Source: Paraclostridium hominis
GTDB lineage: Bacteria; Bacillota; Clostridia; Peptostreptococcales; Peptostreptococcaceae
Reading direction: 5' to 3'
NCBI RefSeq assembly: GCF_014306135.1
Contig: NZ_JACRWD010000003.1
Location: 62,001-126,000, forward strand
DNA length: 64,000 bases
Made by a program: the position numbers and the translations under genes. This document shows, one piece after another, positions 45,646-54,279 of this stretch (positions within the stretch are counted from its first letter, which is position 1; every line of letters starts with the position of its first letter). The notes beneath the pieces were generated by a model. The model was not told where the DNA came from, did not search any database, and worked only from the letters and a program-made list of their open reading frames with translations.

Positions 45646-46467
45646 TTATTTAACTCTTATCAATCCTTTTTCCTCTACTATCTTTTGTCCATCTTCACTT
45701 AACACATAGTCTATAAATTGCTTTCCATTTTCTGATATCGAGTCTTCTTTATATACTAATAAAAATGGTCTTGCTAATTTATATTTTCCGCTCTTAGCAT
45801 TTTCTGCAGTCGGTTTTACACCATCTATTTGAGTAGAATTTATACTTTCATCTAAATAGCTAAATGAAGTATATCCTATTGCATTTTCATTTCCTGCCAC
45901 TGTAGATTTTATATTTCCATTTCCATCACTTATTTGAGCTTCTTTTGTTAATTGTGTTGAATCATATCCAACTATTTCTTGGAATGCATCTCTAGTTCCT
46001 GAACCATCTTCTCTTGAAACTACTACTATTGGAGCATCTTTCCCTCCAACTTCTTTCCAATTAGTTATTTTTCCTGTATATATATCTTTTACCTGATCTA
46101 TAGTAAGAGATTTTACATCATTGTTTTTGTGAGTTATAACGCCTATACCATCAATAGCCATCTCTGATTGTGAAATACCTGAACTTTTTTCTTCATCTTT
46201 TAAATCTCTTGATGCCATCCCTATTTCCGCTACGCCATTTATCGCATCTTTTATTCCAGCTGATGAACCTAATTGGTTTACTTCTATTGATACATCTGGG
46301 TTTATTGACTTAAATCCTTCTGCTTCTTTTTCTATAACTGGTCCTATTGAAGTTGATCCTGATATTGATAATTTAGCTGAACTTAAATCTGATGATCCAC
46401 ATCCTACTGTTAATAATCCTGTAGTTACCGCACTTAATAATAAAACTCCTATCCTTTTTCTTAACAT
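45646..46467 (-). CDS. pstS: Phosphate ABC transporter substrate-binding lipoprotein
   Basis: A 273-residue extracellular lipoprotein with a signal peptide ending in the lipobox LTVGC (Cys about 23). Phosphate-binding segments include SGSTSIGPVIEKEAEGF near the mature N-terminus and SREDGSGTRDAFQEIVG. It is first in the pstSCAB-phoU operon, with PHO-box-like repeats upstream. Confidence 0.95.
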   Translation of the reverse strand: MLRKRIGVLLLSAVTTGLLTVGCGSSDLSSAKLSISGSTSIGPVIEKEAEGFKSINPDVSIEVNQLGSSAGIKDAINGVAEIGMASRDLKDEEKSSGISQSEMAIDGIGVITHKNNDVKSLTIDQVKDIYTGKITNWKEVGGKDAPIVVVSREDGSGTRDAFQEIVGYDSTQLTKEAQISDGNGNIKSTVAGNENAIGYTSFSYLDESINSTQIDGVKPTAENAKSGKYKLARPFLLVYKEDSISENGKQFIDYVLSEDGQKIVEEKGLIRVK

Positions 46468-46574
46468 AATATCTCCTCCAAATTTTTAATATTATTTATA
46501 ATTGCTTAGCGTTTTATATCTGACCTTTATTATTATTTTTGTTATCTACTTTATACTTTAATAATAAATTTTTA

Positions 46575-46657
46575 ATGTTAAATTCAAATTAGATATATGT
46601 TAACTGAAAGTAAATTGGGTTAAATAAAAGTAAATTAGTATTAAAAGAAAGTAAAGT
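46575..46657 (-). promoter_or_regulatory. PHO-box-like repeats upstream of pstS
   Basis: On the minus strand, TTTACTTT / TTTAAC / TTAACA elements recur at 9-11-bp spacing, for example TTTACTTTCAGTTAACATA. This resembles the TT(A/T)ACA direct repeats, one per helical turn, bound by PhoP in Bacillus. PhoP itself is not in the window. Confidence 0.55.
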
Positions 46658-46663
46658 ATACTT

Positions 46664-46706
46664 TTACAATTAGAATTTAACACTACATATTAAATTCTAA
46701 TTGTAA
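46664..46706. repeat. Perfect 17-bp inverted repeat between pepF and pstS
   Basis: TTACAATTAGAATTTAA (46664-46680) is exactly mirrored at 46690-46706 with a nine-base spacer. It lies just upstream of the PHO-like repeats and is distinct from the pepF terminator. Function unknown. Confidence 0.6.
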
Positions 46707-46713
46707 GAAATAA

Positions 46714-46745
46714 AAAAAGAGAATGTTAATTAACATTCTCTTTCT
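46714..46745 (-). terminator. Terminator of pepF
   Basis: AGAGAATGTTAATTAACATTCTCT is a self-complementary stem overlapping the pepF stop and followed on the minus strand by TTTTTTTATTTC. Confidence 0.75.
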
Positions 46746-48511
46746 AATTCTTCTACTAATTCCTTAAATACTCCTAAAGCTTTCTCTATTGATTCTTTCT
46801 TTTCCATATCTACGCCTGCTGCTCTTAGTTGGTTAAGAGGATATTCTGATCCTCCACTTTTTAAGAAGTTTAAGTATTTTTCAACTGCACTTTCGCCTTC
46901 ATTTAATATTTTTTCACTTAAAGCACTTGCTGCTGAAAATCCTGTTGCATATTTATATACATAGAAATTAGAATAGAAATGAGGTATTCTAGCCCATTCT
47001 AATCCTATTTGCTCATCTACAACACAAGACTTACCATAATACTTTTCATTTAATTTATAATAAATATCTGTAAATTCTTTAGCTGTTAATGGTTCTTTAG
47101 CTTCAACTCTTTCATGCGTTATTTTCTCAAATTCTGCAAACATAGTTTGTCTATACACAGTAGTTCTAAATTGCTCTAAGTAATAATTTAATAGATATAT
47201 TTTTTCATCTTTAGATGTTGAATTTTCTAATAAGTAATGTACAAGTAATAACTCATTTAAAGTTGAAGCAACCTCTGCAACGAATATTTTATATGAAGAA
47301 TATAAATATTCTTGGTTAGTTCTAGAGTAATAACTATGCATTGAGTGTCCTAATTCATGTATTAATGTAAATAAAGAGTTTAAATCATCCTTATAACTCA
47401 TTAATATATATGGAGATGAATCATAACTTCCCCATGAATATGCTCCACCTTGTTTACCCTCATTTTCATACACATCTATCCATCTTTCACTAAAAGCTCT
47501 TTTTACTATACTTAAATATTCTTCACCTAAAGGTTTTAATGCTTTTAAAATTATTTCTTGTGCTTGTTCATAAGTTATTTTCATATCAAAATTAGAAGTT
47601 ATAGGTACATATAAATCATACATATGCATTTTTTCTAATTTAAGATATTTTTTTCTTATATCTATATATTTATTTAAAGCATCTAAACTTTCATCAACTG
47701 CATCTATAAGATTGTTGTATACATCTACACTTATATCATCTTGAAATAAAGAACTTTCTATAGCTGATTTATAGTTTCTCATTTTTGCATAAAAAATTTC
47801 ACTTTTTATACCTCCATATAAAGTAGATGCAAAAGTATTTTTATATTCATCATAAGTTGAATAAACAGCTTCAAATGCATCCTTTCTTACTCTATCATCT
47901 TTGCTCTTTAAAAGTGATGAATAATTACCATGAGTAATTCTTATATTTTCTCCATCTTCTCCTTTTATTTCGGGAAATTTTAAATCTGCAAAAGAGAACA
48001 TTTCATATACATTTTCAGCTACTCCACTTAAGTCAGATGCTGCAGCTAGAATTTCTTCTTCTTTTTCTGTAAGAGTGTGTGGTTTTTCTCTTAAAATTTC
48101 ATCTATATATTTCTTATAAAAACTTAATTTATTATCCTTTAAATATTCTTGTAACTTATTTTCATCCATAGCTATTATCTCTGGCACCATATATGATGTA
48201 GCCATAGCTAATTCAGTTGAAAGCATTTCTGTTTTCGTAGCATTAGCTTGATTTTCATTTTTTCTAGTATCTTCATGTTGTTTCATATGAGTGTATACAT
48301 ATAAGTTTTGAAGTATTCTAGATGCATTTTCAGAATCACTAAGTACCTTGTAAAGATTTTCTTTACTATCTGCAAGTTTACCTTTGTAACTTTTTAACTC
48401 AGATATAAACATATCTATCTTTTTAATATCTTCTTTTATTGATTCTGGGGTTTTATACATATTATCAATGTCCCATTTAAATTTATCTTCTATCGAAGCT
48501 CTATCTACCAT
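46730..48511 (-). CDS. pepF: Oligoendopeptidase F
   Basis: A 593-residue M3B zinc metallopeptidase that degrades oligopeptides in the cytosol. The zinc site is TLIHELGHSMHSYY (HExxH about residues 386-390), with a third ligand Glu further on (VAEVASTLNELLL). Length is normal for PepF. The start MVDRASIEDKFKWD follows AAAGGAGTG. It stands alone with a terminator. Confidence 0.93.
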   Translation of the reverse strand: MVDRASIEDKFKWDIDNMYKTPESIKEDIKKIDMFISELKSYKGKLADSKENLYKVLSDSENASRILQNLYVYTHMKQHEDTRKNENQANATKTEMLSTELAMATSYMVPEIIAMDENKLQEYLKDNKLSFYKKYIDEILREKPHTLTEKEEEILAAASDLSGVAENVYEMFSFADLKFPEIKGEDGENIRITHGNYSSLLKSKDDRVRKDAFEAVYSTYDEYKNTFASTLYGGIKSEIFYAKMRNYKSAIESSLFQDDISVDVYNNLIDAVDESLDALNKYIDIRKKYLKLEKMHMYDLYVPITSNFDMKITYEQAQEIILKALKPLGEEYLSIVKRAFSERWIDVYENEGKQGGAYSWGSYDSSPYILMSYKDDLNSLFTLIHELGHSMHSYYSRTNQEYLYSSYKIFVAEVASTLNELLLVHYLLENSTSKDEKIYLLNYYLEQFRTTVYRQTMFAEFEKITHERVEAKEPLTAKEFTDIYYKLNEKYYGKSCVVDEQIGLEWARIPHFYSNFYVYKYATGFSAASALSEKILNEGESAVEKYLNFLKSGGSEYPLNQLRAAGVDMEKKESIEKALGVFKELVEELEREC

Positions 48512-48538
48512 TATTACTTCACTCCTTTTTTTAGCTTA

Positions 48539-49390
48539 TTAAAGCACTGCTATTAATATAGCCCCTTCTGATGTGTATGTTCCCATAACTGGACCTATAC
48601 TTGATATTATTATATCCTTATATTCATAATTTTCTTCTATTTGTTTTGCAATTTTATAAGCTTTTTCTTCACAATTTGAGTGACCTATAACTAATGTCTT
48701 GTTTGTTGTATCATTAACATTATTTTTAACTATTTCAAGTAGTTTTTTTACACTATTACTTTCCCCTCTAGCTTTATCTATAGGTTTAACTACTCCTCCT
48801 GAAATCTCTATAATAACTTTAAAATTAAGTGCATTTATTAACTTCCCTGCTATTGGGTTTACTCTTCCACCTTTTATAGCATTATCAAGGTTATTTAATA
48901 CCCCATAAAATGCTAAGTCTGTTTTTATATTTTCTAGGTATTCAGCTACCTCTTTTAACGATTTCCCTTCTTGTATTAATTTATTAGCTTTATAAACCAT
49001 CAATCCAACCCCTATAGATCCACTTAGAGAATCCACAACTGCAATTCTTTTATTTACCCCTGGATTATGTTCTAAATATATATTTTTAGCTAGTACCGCA
49101 CTACTATACGTACTAGATAATTTAGAAGTTAATGTTATAATTAATATTTCTTCTTCTTCACAATCAAACATTTCTATAAATTTCTCAGGCGATGGGCTAG
49201 ATGTTTTTGGTAACTCCTTACAGCCCCTCATTTTTTCGTAAAACGTTTCCTCACTAATGTCTACTCCACCTATATAATTTTCATCTCCAAATGCTATGTT
49301 TATTCCTACGACCTTTACCCCCATTTTATCTAAAAGTTCTTTGGGAAAATCTGTAGATCCTTCTATTATTACTCTCATGTTTGTCTTCAA
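48539..49390 (-). CDS. DegV family fatty-acid-binding protein
   Basis: A 283-residue protein of the DegV/FakB family, which in other Firmicutes presents fatty acids to the kinase FakA. Typical segments are IEGSTDFPKEL at the start, KTSSPSPEKFIEMF, DSLSGSIGVGLMVYKA and NNLDNAIKGGRVNP. The TTG at 49390 is the likely start because GAGG lies eight bases before it; the ATG at codon 5 (MRVIIEG) is an alternative. Fatty-acid binding is inferred from the family only. Confidence 0.85.
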   Translation of the reverse strand: MKTNMRVIIEGSTDFPKELLDKMGVKVVGINIAFGDENYIGGVDISEETFYEKMRGCKELPKTSSPSPEKFIEMFDCEEEEILIITLTSKLSSTYSSAVLAKNIYLEHNPGVNKRIAVVDSLSGSIGVGLMVYKANKLIQEGKSLKEVAEYLENIKTDLAFYGVLNNLDNAIKGGRVNPIAGKLINALNFKVIIEISGGVVKPIDKARGESNSVKKLLEIVKNNVNDTTNKTLVIGHSNCEEKAYKIAKQIEENYEYKDIIISSIGPVMGTYTSEGAILIAVL

Positions 49391-49436
49391 TTCATACACC
49401 TCAACTTTTTTATAGCTACCTCTTATTTTATATATT

Positions 49437-50108
49437 TTAATGTAAATAATCTATACTTATTATACTTTTTAGTTCATTTAACTCTAATATTATTTTTTCT
49501 ACCATAATTCGCCTATCATAAACAATAAAAAAATTGATAATATAACAATAATCGTCATTTACTACATCAATATTACTTATTTTTATCTGAGATTTTTCTA
49601 ATTTGTTATAAATTGTAGATATAATATTGATATTATCTACTTGTATAGTAAGTATATTTTGCTTTTTTCTAAAAACAATCTTATCTATATTCTTTAATAT
49701 ATAAAGAGTTGCCATTACAAAAATCCAAGCAGTTATTCCTAATATATATTGACCATAACCTATAGCTATCCCTATACATGCAGTTGCCCATATACCCGCT
49801 GCAGTAGTAAGTCCTCTTATACCACTTGAATTTTTAATTATTGCTCCCGTACCTAAAAACCCAATTCCAGATAATACCTGAGCTGTCAATCTTGATGGGT
49901 CTACACTTGTTTTACTTCCATAATCCATAAATAATATTACAGATGTTACAGACGTAATGCATGAACCCATAGATACTAATATATGAGTTCTAAATCCTGC
50001 AAATTGATATGATTTTTCCCTTTCAAGTCCCGTTAATCCTCCTATAATAAGAGCTATTAATAATCTCGTTATAATTTCTTTAGCTGCTATAATTACCCCC
50101 CCTCTCAT
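49437..50108 (-). CDS. MgtC/SapB family membrane protein
   Basis: A 223-residue protein with about four to five helices in residues 10-145 and a cytosolic C-terminal ACT-like domain (about 155-220). The N-terminal region matches MgtC/SapB: IGGLTGLEREK, GFRTHILVSMGSC, SRLTAQVLSGIGFLGTGAII and GLTTAAGIWATACIGIA. Members influence magnesium homeostasis and ATP synthase in some pathogens. The start is unclear: the poly-G ribosome-binding site lies just after the ATG at 50108, so initiation may be slightly downstream at a rare codon. Confidence 0.82.
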   Translation of the reverse strand: MRGGVIIAAKEIITRLLIALIIGGLTGLEREKSYQFAGFRTHILVSMGSCITSVTSVILFMDYGSKTSVDPSRLTAQVLSGIGFLGTGAIIKNSSGIRGLTTAAGIWATACIGIAIGYGQYILGITAWIFVMATLYILKNIDKIVFRKKQNILTIQVDNINIISTIYNKLEKSQIKISNIDVVNDDYCYIINFFIVYDRRIMVEKIILELNELKSIISIDYLH

Positions 50109-50173
50109 AGATAGATATATTTATTTATATTTGTGTGAGCTAGTCATTATTACGACTAGAATTTAATTGAAAT

Positions 50174-50208
50174 AAAAAAAAGAACTATTTAAAATAGTTC
50201 TTTTTTTT
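50174..50208 (-). terminator. Terminator of mscS-family gene
   Basis: AAAAAAAGAACTATTT pairs with AAATAGTTCTTTTTTT. It is bidirectional in appearance and touches the stop. Confidence 0.82.
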
Positions 50209-51043
50209 ATTCATCTTTATCATTTTTAATAATATTTATATGAGTAGGATATGCTATGTTTATACCATTTTCTTTAAGTGTAATAAGTATTTGAAGTCTA
50301 GCATCTTTTATGACTTTAAAATACTTATTAGATTGAACAGTTCCCGTTATCGTATATTTTGCACCAATAGGATTCTCTTCTATATCAGTTATTCCATATA
50401 CCTTAAATGACCCTAATGCTTCTTTTCCTTTTTTTATAGATAGAATATCCTTATGTCTTTCATTTAATATATCACATACTTGTTCTAAAGCTTTTATAAC
50501 ATTTCTAGGATCTTCTTCATAAGGTATTCTTACACTTGCAACGACTCTCATTTTAGTTTTACTATAATTTTTAATACTAGATATATTTCCATTTGGAAGA
50601 GTTACTCTTCTTAAGTCCCAATCCCTTAAGCTAACACTTCTTAACCCAATTTCTTCTATTGTACCTCTGAATTCTTCATTTATTATAACAAAATCTCCAA
50701 CTTGTATCTGTTTCTCGAATATAATAAAAAATCCGTTAAATATATCCTTTAATATACTTTGAGATGCAACTCCAACTATAAGCCCTACTATACTAGCTCC
50801 TGTTACTAAAGTCCCAAATTTAGTAACATCAACTATACCAAATTCTTTAAGCAAAAGTATTATAGTAAAAATAAATATAATATAATATGCCATTGAGCAT
50901 AAAAGACTGTTTAAAGTATTTTCATATCTAACGTCAAATCTTGTGAACTCAAATATTTTCTTTAGAAAATATTTTATTAAATTTAATAAAATATAAGCAC
51001 AAACAATTATAATAATTGAGTTTATTATTTTTGCTAAAATCAT
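50207..51043 (-). CDS. Small-conductance mechanosensitive channel (MscS family)
   Basis: A 278-residue protein with three N-terminal membrane helices (about 5-25, 45-65, 78-105), the MscS pore/beta domain (VGVASQSILKDIFNGFFIIFEKQIQVGDFV) and a cytosolic C-terminal alpha/beta domain. Such channels open on hypo-osmotic shock. The usual Ala/Gly-rich pore helix is present (GTLVTGASIVGLIVGVASQS). It is monocistronic. Confidence 0.87.
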   Translation of the reverse strand: MILAKIINSIIIIVCAYILLNLIKYFLKKIFEFTRFDVRYENTLNSLLCSMAYYIIFIFTIILLLKEFGIVDVTKFGTLVTGASIVGLIVGVASQSILKDIFNGFFIIFEKQIQVGDFVIINEEFRGTIEEIGLRSVSLRDWDLRRVTLPNGNISSIKNYSKTKMRVVASVRIPYEEDPRNVIKALEQVCDILNERHKDILSIKKGKEALGSFKVYGITDIEENPIGAKYTITGTVQSNKYFKVIKDARLQILITLKENGINIAYPTHINIIKNDKDE

Positions 51044-51141
51044 GATTAATACCTTTCTTTCAACAATTAATATATATCCTCAATCATAAATTATTAACTT
51101 AATATTTAAATAATATACTCACTATAAATATTTAACTTAAA

Positions 51142-51172
51142 TAAAAAAAGCCTTCTTATTATTTAGAAGACT
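51142..51172 (-). terminator. Terminator of the Spo0E-like gene
   Basis: AGTCTTCT pairs with AGAAGGCT (one mismatch) and the minus strand ends TTTTTTTATTT. Confidence 0.65.
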
Positions 51173-51332
51173 CTTCACTTAATTGTATATACTTATTTAT
51201 TGCCTCATCAATTTTAGCACTGGTACTAACTAATTCTTCTTTAAATATATCTGGGTATTCTATATAGGTATTTATTTCTTCTCTTAATACCTCTATTTCT
51301 TTTTTTAGTAAAGCCAATTCATTATTAGTCAT
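51159..51332 (-). CDS. Spo0E-like small protein, 57 aa
   Basis: This frame is too short for many gene callers. It runs from the ATG at 51332 (preceded by GTGGTGAT) to a TAA at 51159. The product (MTNNELALLKKEIEVLREEI at the start, later STSAKIDEAINKYIQ) has two predicted helices joined by a short loop. The S-x-K-I-D segment recalls the SQxLD motif of Spo0E-type aspartyl-phosphate phosphatases, which dephosphorylate Spo0A. The match is weak, so the role in sporulation control is tentative. A terminator follows. Confidence 0.6.
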   Translation of the reverse strand: MTNNELALLKKEIEVLREEINTYIEYPDIFKEELVSTSAKIDEAINKYIQLSEESSK

Positions 51333-51395
51333 ATCATCACCACAGTTAAAATTTTATGTATCCACTTATATTTTAACAAGGTTTTCACCACCATG

Positions 51396-51905
51396 TCAAT
51401 AACGGTTTTTGCCAATATATGGTAGTTTATTTATCATATATTTAGATGTAATACCAACGAATATTCCAGTAATTACAGATGCAATTAACATATATGGTAA
51501 ATATCCAAACATCATAGCATTTTTAATAATCAAACTAGCTACAATTAACTGTCCTATATTATGTCCTATAGCTCCTATAACACTTACCCCTATAATAGAA
51601 AATTTATCTACTTTTAATGCTATCATCATAAATAGTAAACTTAAATATGCCCCTGATATACTAAACATCAGATAAGATATAGGTCCTGCAAATATAGATG
51701 ACATCAATACTCTAACAGAAACAATAATAAAGGTATCTTTTATACCGAATATCACTAAAGAAGTTAAGGTAATTATATTTGTAAGTCCTAACTTAGCTCC
51801 TGGAAAAATTGTTATTAAAGGATTAGGTATATATCCTTCTATTATATATAATATCAAACTATATCCAACCATCAATGACATATAAGTCATCTTCTTTGTA
51901 TTCAT
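51396..51905 (-). CDS. Gx transporter / heptaprenyl diphosphate synthase component I-like membrane protein
   Basis: A 169-residue protein with five to six hydrophobic helices, of the Gx transporter family that resembles ECF-transporter S components and is often annotated as heptaprenyl diphosphate synthase component I. The motif IPNPLITIFPGAKLGLTNIITL is characteristic. The substrate is unknown and the old synthase name is probably misleading. It stands alone upstream (divergently) of feoA. Confidence 0.75.
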   Translation of the reverse strand: MNTKKMTYMSLMVGYSLILYIIEGYIPNPLITIFPGAKLGLTNIITLTSLVIFGIKDTFIIVSVRVLMSSIFAGPISYLMFSISGAYLSLLFMMIALKVDKFSIIGVSVIGAIGHNIGQLIVASLIIKNAMMFGYLPYMLIASVITGIFVGITSKYMINKLPYIGKNRY

Positions 51906-52012
51906 TAATAACCCTCCCCAATTTGAGATAAACGTTTTAATTATATATTAACATAATAAGATAATTAGATTACTTATTTTTTTATTAAATAATTCACTAT
52001 TTATTGACTTTT

Positions 52013-52041
52013 TGAACATTAAATGATATATTTATAGTATA
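52013..52041 (+). promoter_or_regulatory. Promoter of feoAB
   Basis: TTGAAC near 52013 and TAGTAT/TATAAT near 52036 lie at about 17-20-bp spacing, immediately before the Fur-like site. Confidence 0.5.
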
Positions 52042-52045
52042 ATTA

Positions 52046-52065
52046 ATTGAGAATGAAACTCATTA
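52046..52065 (+). promoter_or_regulatory. Fur-like operator of feoAB
   Basis: The sequence TTGAGAATGAAACTCATTA contains the near-palindrome AATGA-aac-TCATT, which fits a degenerate Fur box and lies between the promoter and the feoA ribosome-binding site. Confidence 0.6.
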
Positions 52066-52075
52066 GGAGGTGTTA

Positions 52076-52297
52076 ATGATGACTGTTTACGATTTAAAAG
52101 TTGGCCAAAAAGGCATAATTGATAATATATACGGAAACGAAAAATTAGCGAAAAGATTATTAGCTCTTGGATGTACCAATGAAACTGAAATAGAAGTAAG
52201 AAAAATAGCTCCTTTAGGAGATCCTATATTAGTTCGTTTTAGAGGTTTTGATTTAGCAATAAGAAAAAGTGACGCAAAAAATATTAGCTTAAAATAA
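52076..52297 (+). CDS. feoA: Ferrous iron transport protein A
   Basis: A 73-residue SH3-like protein of the FeoA family, partner of FeoB, with the pattern LKVGQKGIIDNIYGNEKLAKRLLALGCTNETEIEVRKIAPLGDPILVRFRG. AGGAGG at 52065-52070 precedes adjacent ATGs at 52076 and 52079; either may be used, while the GTG at 52070 is too close. It ends 12 bp before feoB. The Fur-like site upstream suggests expression when iron is scarce. Confidence 0.93.
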   Translation: MMTVYDLKVGQKGIIDNIYGNEKLAKRLLALGCTNETEIEVRKIAPLGDPILVRFRGFDLAIRKSDAKNISLK

Positions 52298-52309
52298 GGA
52301 GGTATTACC

Positions 52310-54238
52310 TTGATTAATGTAGCATTATTTGGTAACCCAAATGTAGGTAAAACAACAGTATTTAACCTACTTACTGGTTCTAAACAATATGTAGGAAACT
52401 GGCCTGGTGTTACTATCGAAAAAAAAGAAGGATTTATAAGTGAAGATATAAAAATAGTCGATCTTCCTGGTATATATGCAATGGATACATTCTCAAATGA
52501 AGAGAAAGTTTCTAAGCAATTTTTAGAAAATGAAAATGTAGATTTAATATTAAACATCGTTGATGCATCTAGTTTAGATAGAAACTTATATCTAACTACA
52601 CAACTTATGCAATACAATAAACCAATTATATTACTACTTAATATGATTGACGTTGCAGAAGCTAAAGGTATCCATATAGATGCAAAAAAATTAGAAAAAG
52701 AGTTAGGGGTTAAAGTAATTCCTATAATAGCCAAGAAAAAAGAAGGCTTAGAAAATATAGAAAGTGATATAAAATCAACTTTATCATCTAAATTTAGTTA
52801 CAAAAAAGATTTCGGAAATGAAATTAACACATACAGAGAAATAGAAAAAATATTAAGTAAATCTATGAAATCAGGATTTGAGAATAAAGAAAGATTAAGC
52901 AGCAAAATAGATAATATAATATTACATCCTATATTAGCTTATCCTGTATTCGTAGCTGCTTTATTAATATTATTCAAGTTTACTTTTGACTGGGTAGGTG
53001 GACCGCTTCAAGAGTTAACAGAAACGTTAATAGATACTTATATAGCTACACCTGCTGATGCTTTATTTGCAAGTTCTAGCCCTTGGTTCCATTCATTAAT
53101 AGTTGATGGATTAATAGGTGGATTAGGTGGTGCATTACCATTCTTCCCATTAATATTTGTATTATTCTTAGGTATGTCATTCTTTGAAGACAGTGGTTAT
53201 ATGGCTAGAACAGCATTCTTAATGGATAATGTTATGAAAAAAGTTGGATTATCAGGTAAAGCTTTTATACCTATGATAATGGGTCTTGGATGTGCTTCTC
53301 CAGCAATTATGGCTACTAGAACTTTAGAAAGTGAAAAAGATAGAAAAATAACTGCACTTATCGCACCTCTTATGACTTGTGGTGCTAAATTACCAGTTTA
53401 TGCATTATTTGTTTCTATATTCTTCCGTAAAAATGCAGCAATTGTAACTACATCACTTTATTTATTAGGTATAGTAGTTGCTATAATAATAGCATTAGTA
53501 TTAAATAAAACAGTTTATAAAACTGAAATAGAGCCTTTTGTTCTTGAACTTCCAGAATATAAAATGCCAACACTTAATGCATTACTTAAAAATACTTGGA
53601 ATAAAGCTAAAGGTTTCTTAATAAAAGTTTGTACAATAATGTTTGCTATGTCTGTTGTTATATGGGCATTATCATCATTTAATTTCTCAGGTTTTACTGA
53701 AAATATAAATGAAAGTTTCTTAGCTTCATTAGGTCACTTAATAGCTCCTATATTTGCTCCTTTAGGATTTGGTGATTGGAGAGCCGGAGTTTCTATATTA
53801 ACTGGTATAAGCGCAAAAGAAGTTGTTATAAGTACAATGGAAATAGTTTACGGTAATTTAAATACTACTTTACCTCAATCATTTACAAGTGTAACTGCTT
53901 ATGGTTTCCTAGTATTCTCTGCATTATACACTCCATGTATAGCAGCTCTTTCTACAATGAGAAAAGAATACGGTAGTAAAATGATGTTTATATCTGCAAC
54001 TTATCAATTTGCAGTAGCTTGGGTTGCTGCTTTCATAGTTAAGATTGTAGGTTCATTAATATTTGAAGGTTCATCTATATCTTCATTATTAGAATTAGTT
54101 ATAGGTGGTATAATAGTACTTACAGCACTTATAATACTTTATAAAAATATGAAAGCTAAAAGCAATGGATGCTCTGGTTGTTCAGGATGTTCTAGTCAAG
54201 GATCTTGTCCTAGCAGCAAAAGTAAAATTGCAGACTAA
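52310..54238 (+). CDS. feoB: Ferrous iron transporter B
   Basis: A 642-residue iron transporter with an N-terminal G domain (G1 GNPNVGKTT at 8-16, G3 DLPG, G4 NMID), a helical linker, two Gate regions (about 270-300 and 440-470), about nine to ten membrane helices, and a short cytosolic Cys-rich tail (GCSGCSGCSSQGSC). The TTG at 52310 is the start, after AAGGAGG. The Cys-rich tail may bind iron or replace FeoC. Length is at the short end for FeoB. Confidence 0.96.
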   Translation: MINVALFGNPNVGKTTVFNLLTGSKQYVGNWPGVTIEKKEGFISEDIKIVDLPGIYAMDTFSNEEKVSKQFLENENVDLILNIVDASSLDRNLYLTTQLMQYNKPIILLLNMIDVAEAKGIHIDAKKLEKELGVKVIPIIAKKKEGLENIESDIKSTLSSKFSYKKDFGNEINTYREIEKILSKSMKSGFENKERLSSKIDNIILHPILAYPVFVAALLILFKFTFDWVGGPLQELTETLIDTYIATPADALFASSSPWFHSLIVDGLIGGLGGALPFFPLIFVLFLGMSFFEDSGYMARTAFLMDNVMKKVGLSGKAFIPMIMGLGCASPAIMATRTLESEKDRKITALIAPLMTCGAKLPVYALFVSIFFRKNAAIVTTSLYLLGIVVAIIIALVLNKTVYKTEIEPFVLELPEYKMPTLNALLKNTWNKAKGFLIKVCTIMFAMSVVIWALSSFNFSGFTENINESFLASLGHLIAPIFAPLGFGDWRAGVSILTGISAKEVVISTMEIVYGNLNTTLPQSFTSVTAYGFLVFSALYTPCIAALSTMRKEYGSKMMFISATYQFAVAWVAAFIVKIVGSLIFEGSSISSLLELVIGGIIVLTALIILYKNMKAKSNGCSGCSGCSSQGSCPSSKSKIAD

Positions 54239-54270
54239 AAAAGATGGGAATTAATTCCCATCTTTTTTTT
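54237..54270. terminator. Bidirectional terminator between feoB and htrA-like gene
   Basis: AAAAAAGATGGGAATT pairs with AATTCCCATCTTTTTT. T-tracts follow on both strands. Confidence 0.85.
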
Positions 54271-54279
54271 ATGTCAATA

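Noticed and set aside
49437..50108. Confident start codon for the MgtC-like gene
   Set aside because: The poly-G ribosome-binding site follows rather than precedes the ATG and no standard start codon lies at the right distance after it, so the start is left open.
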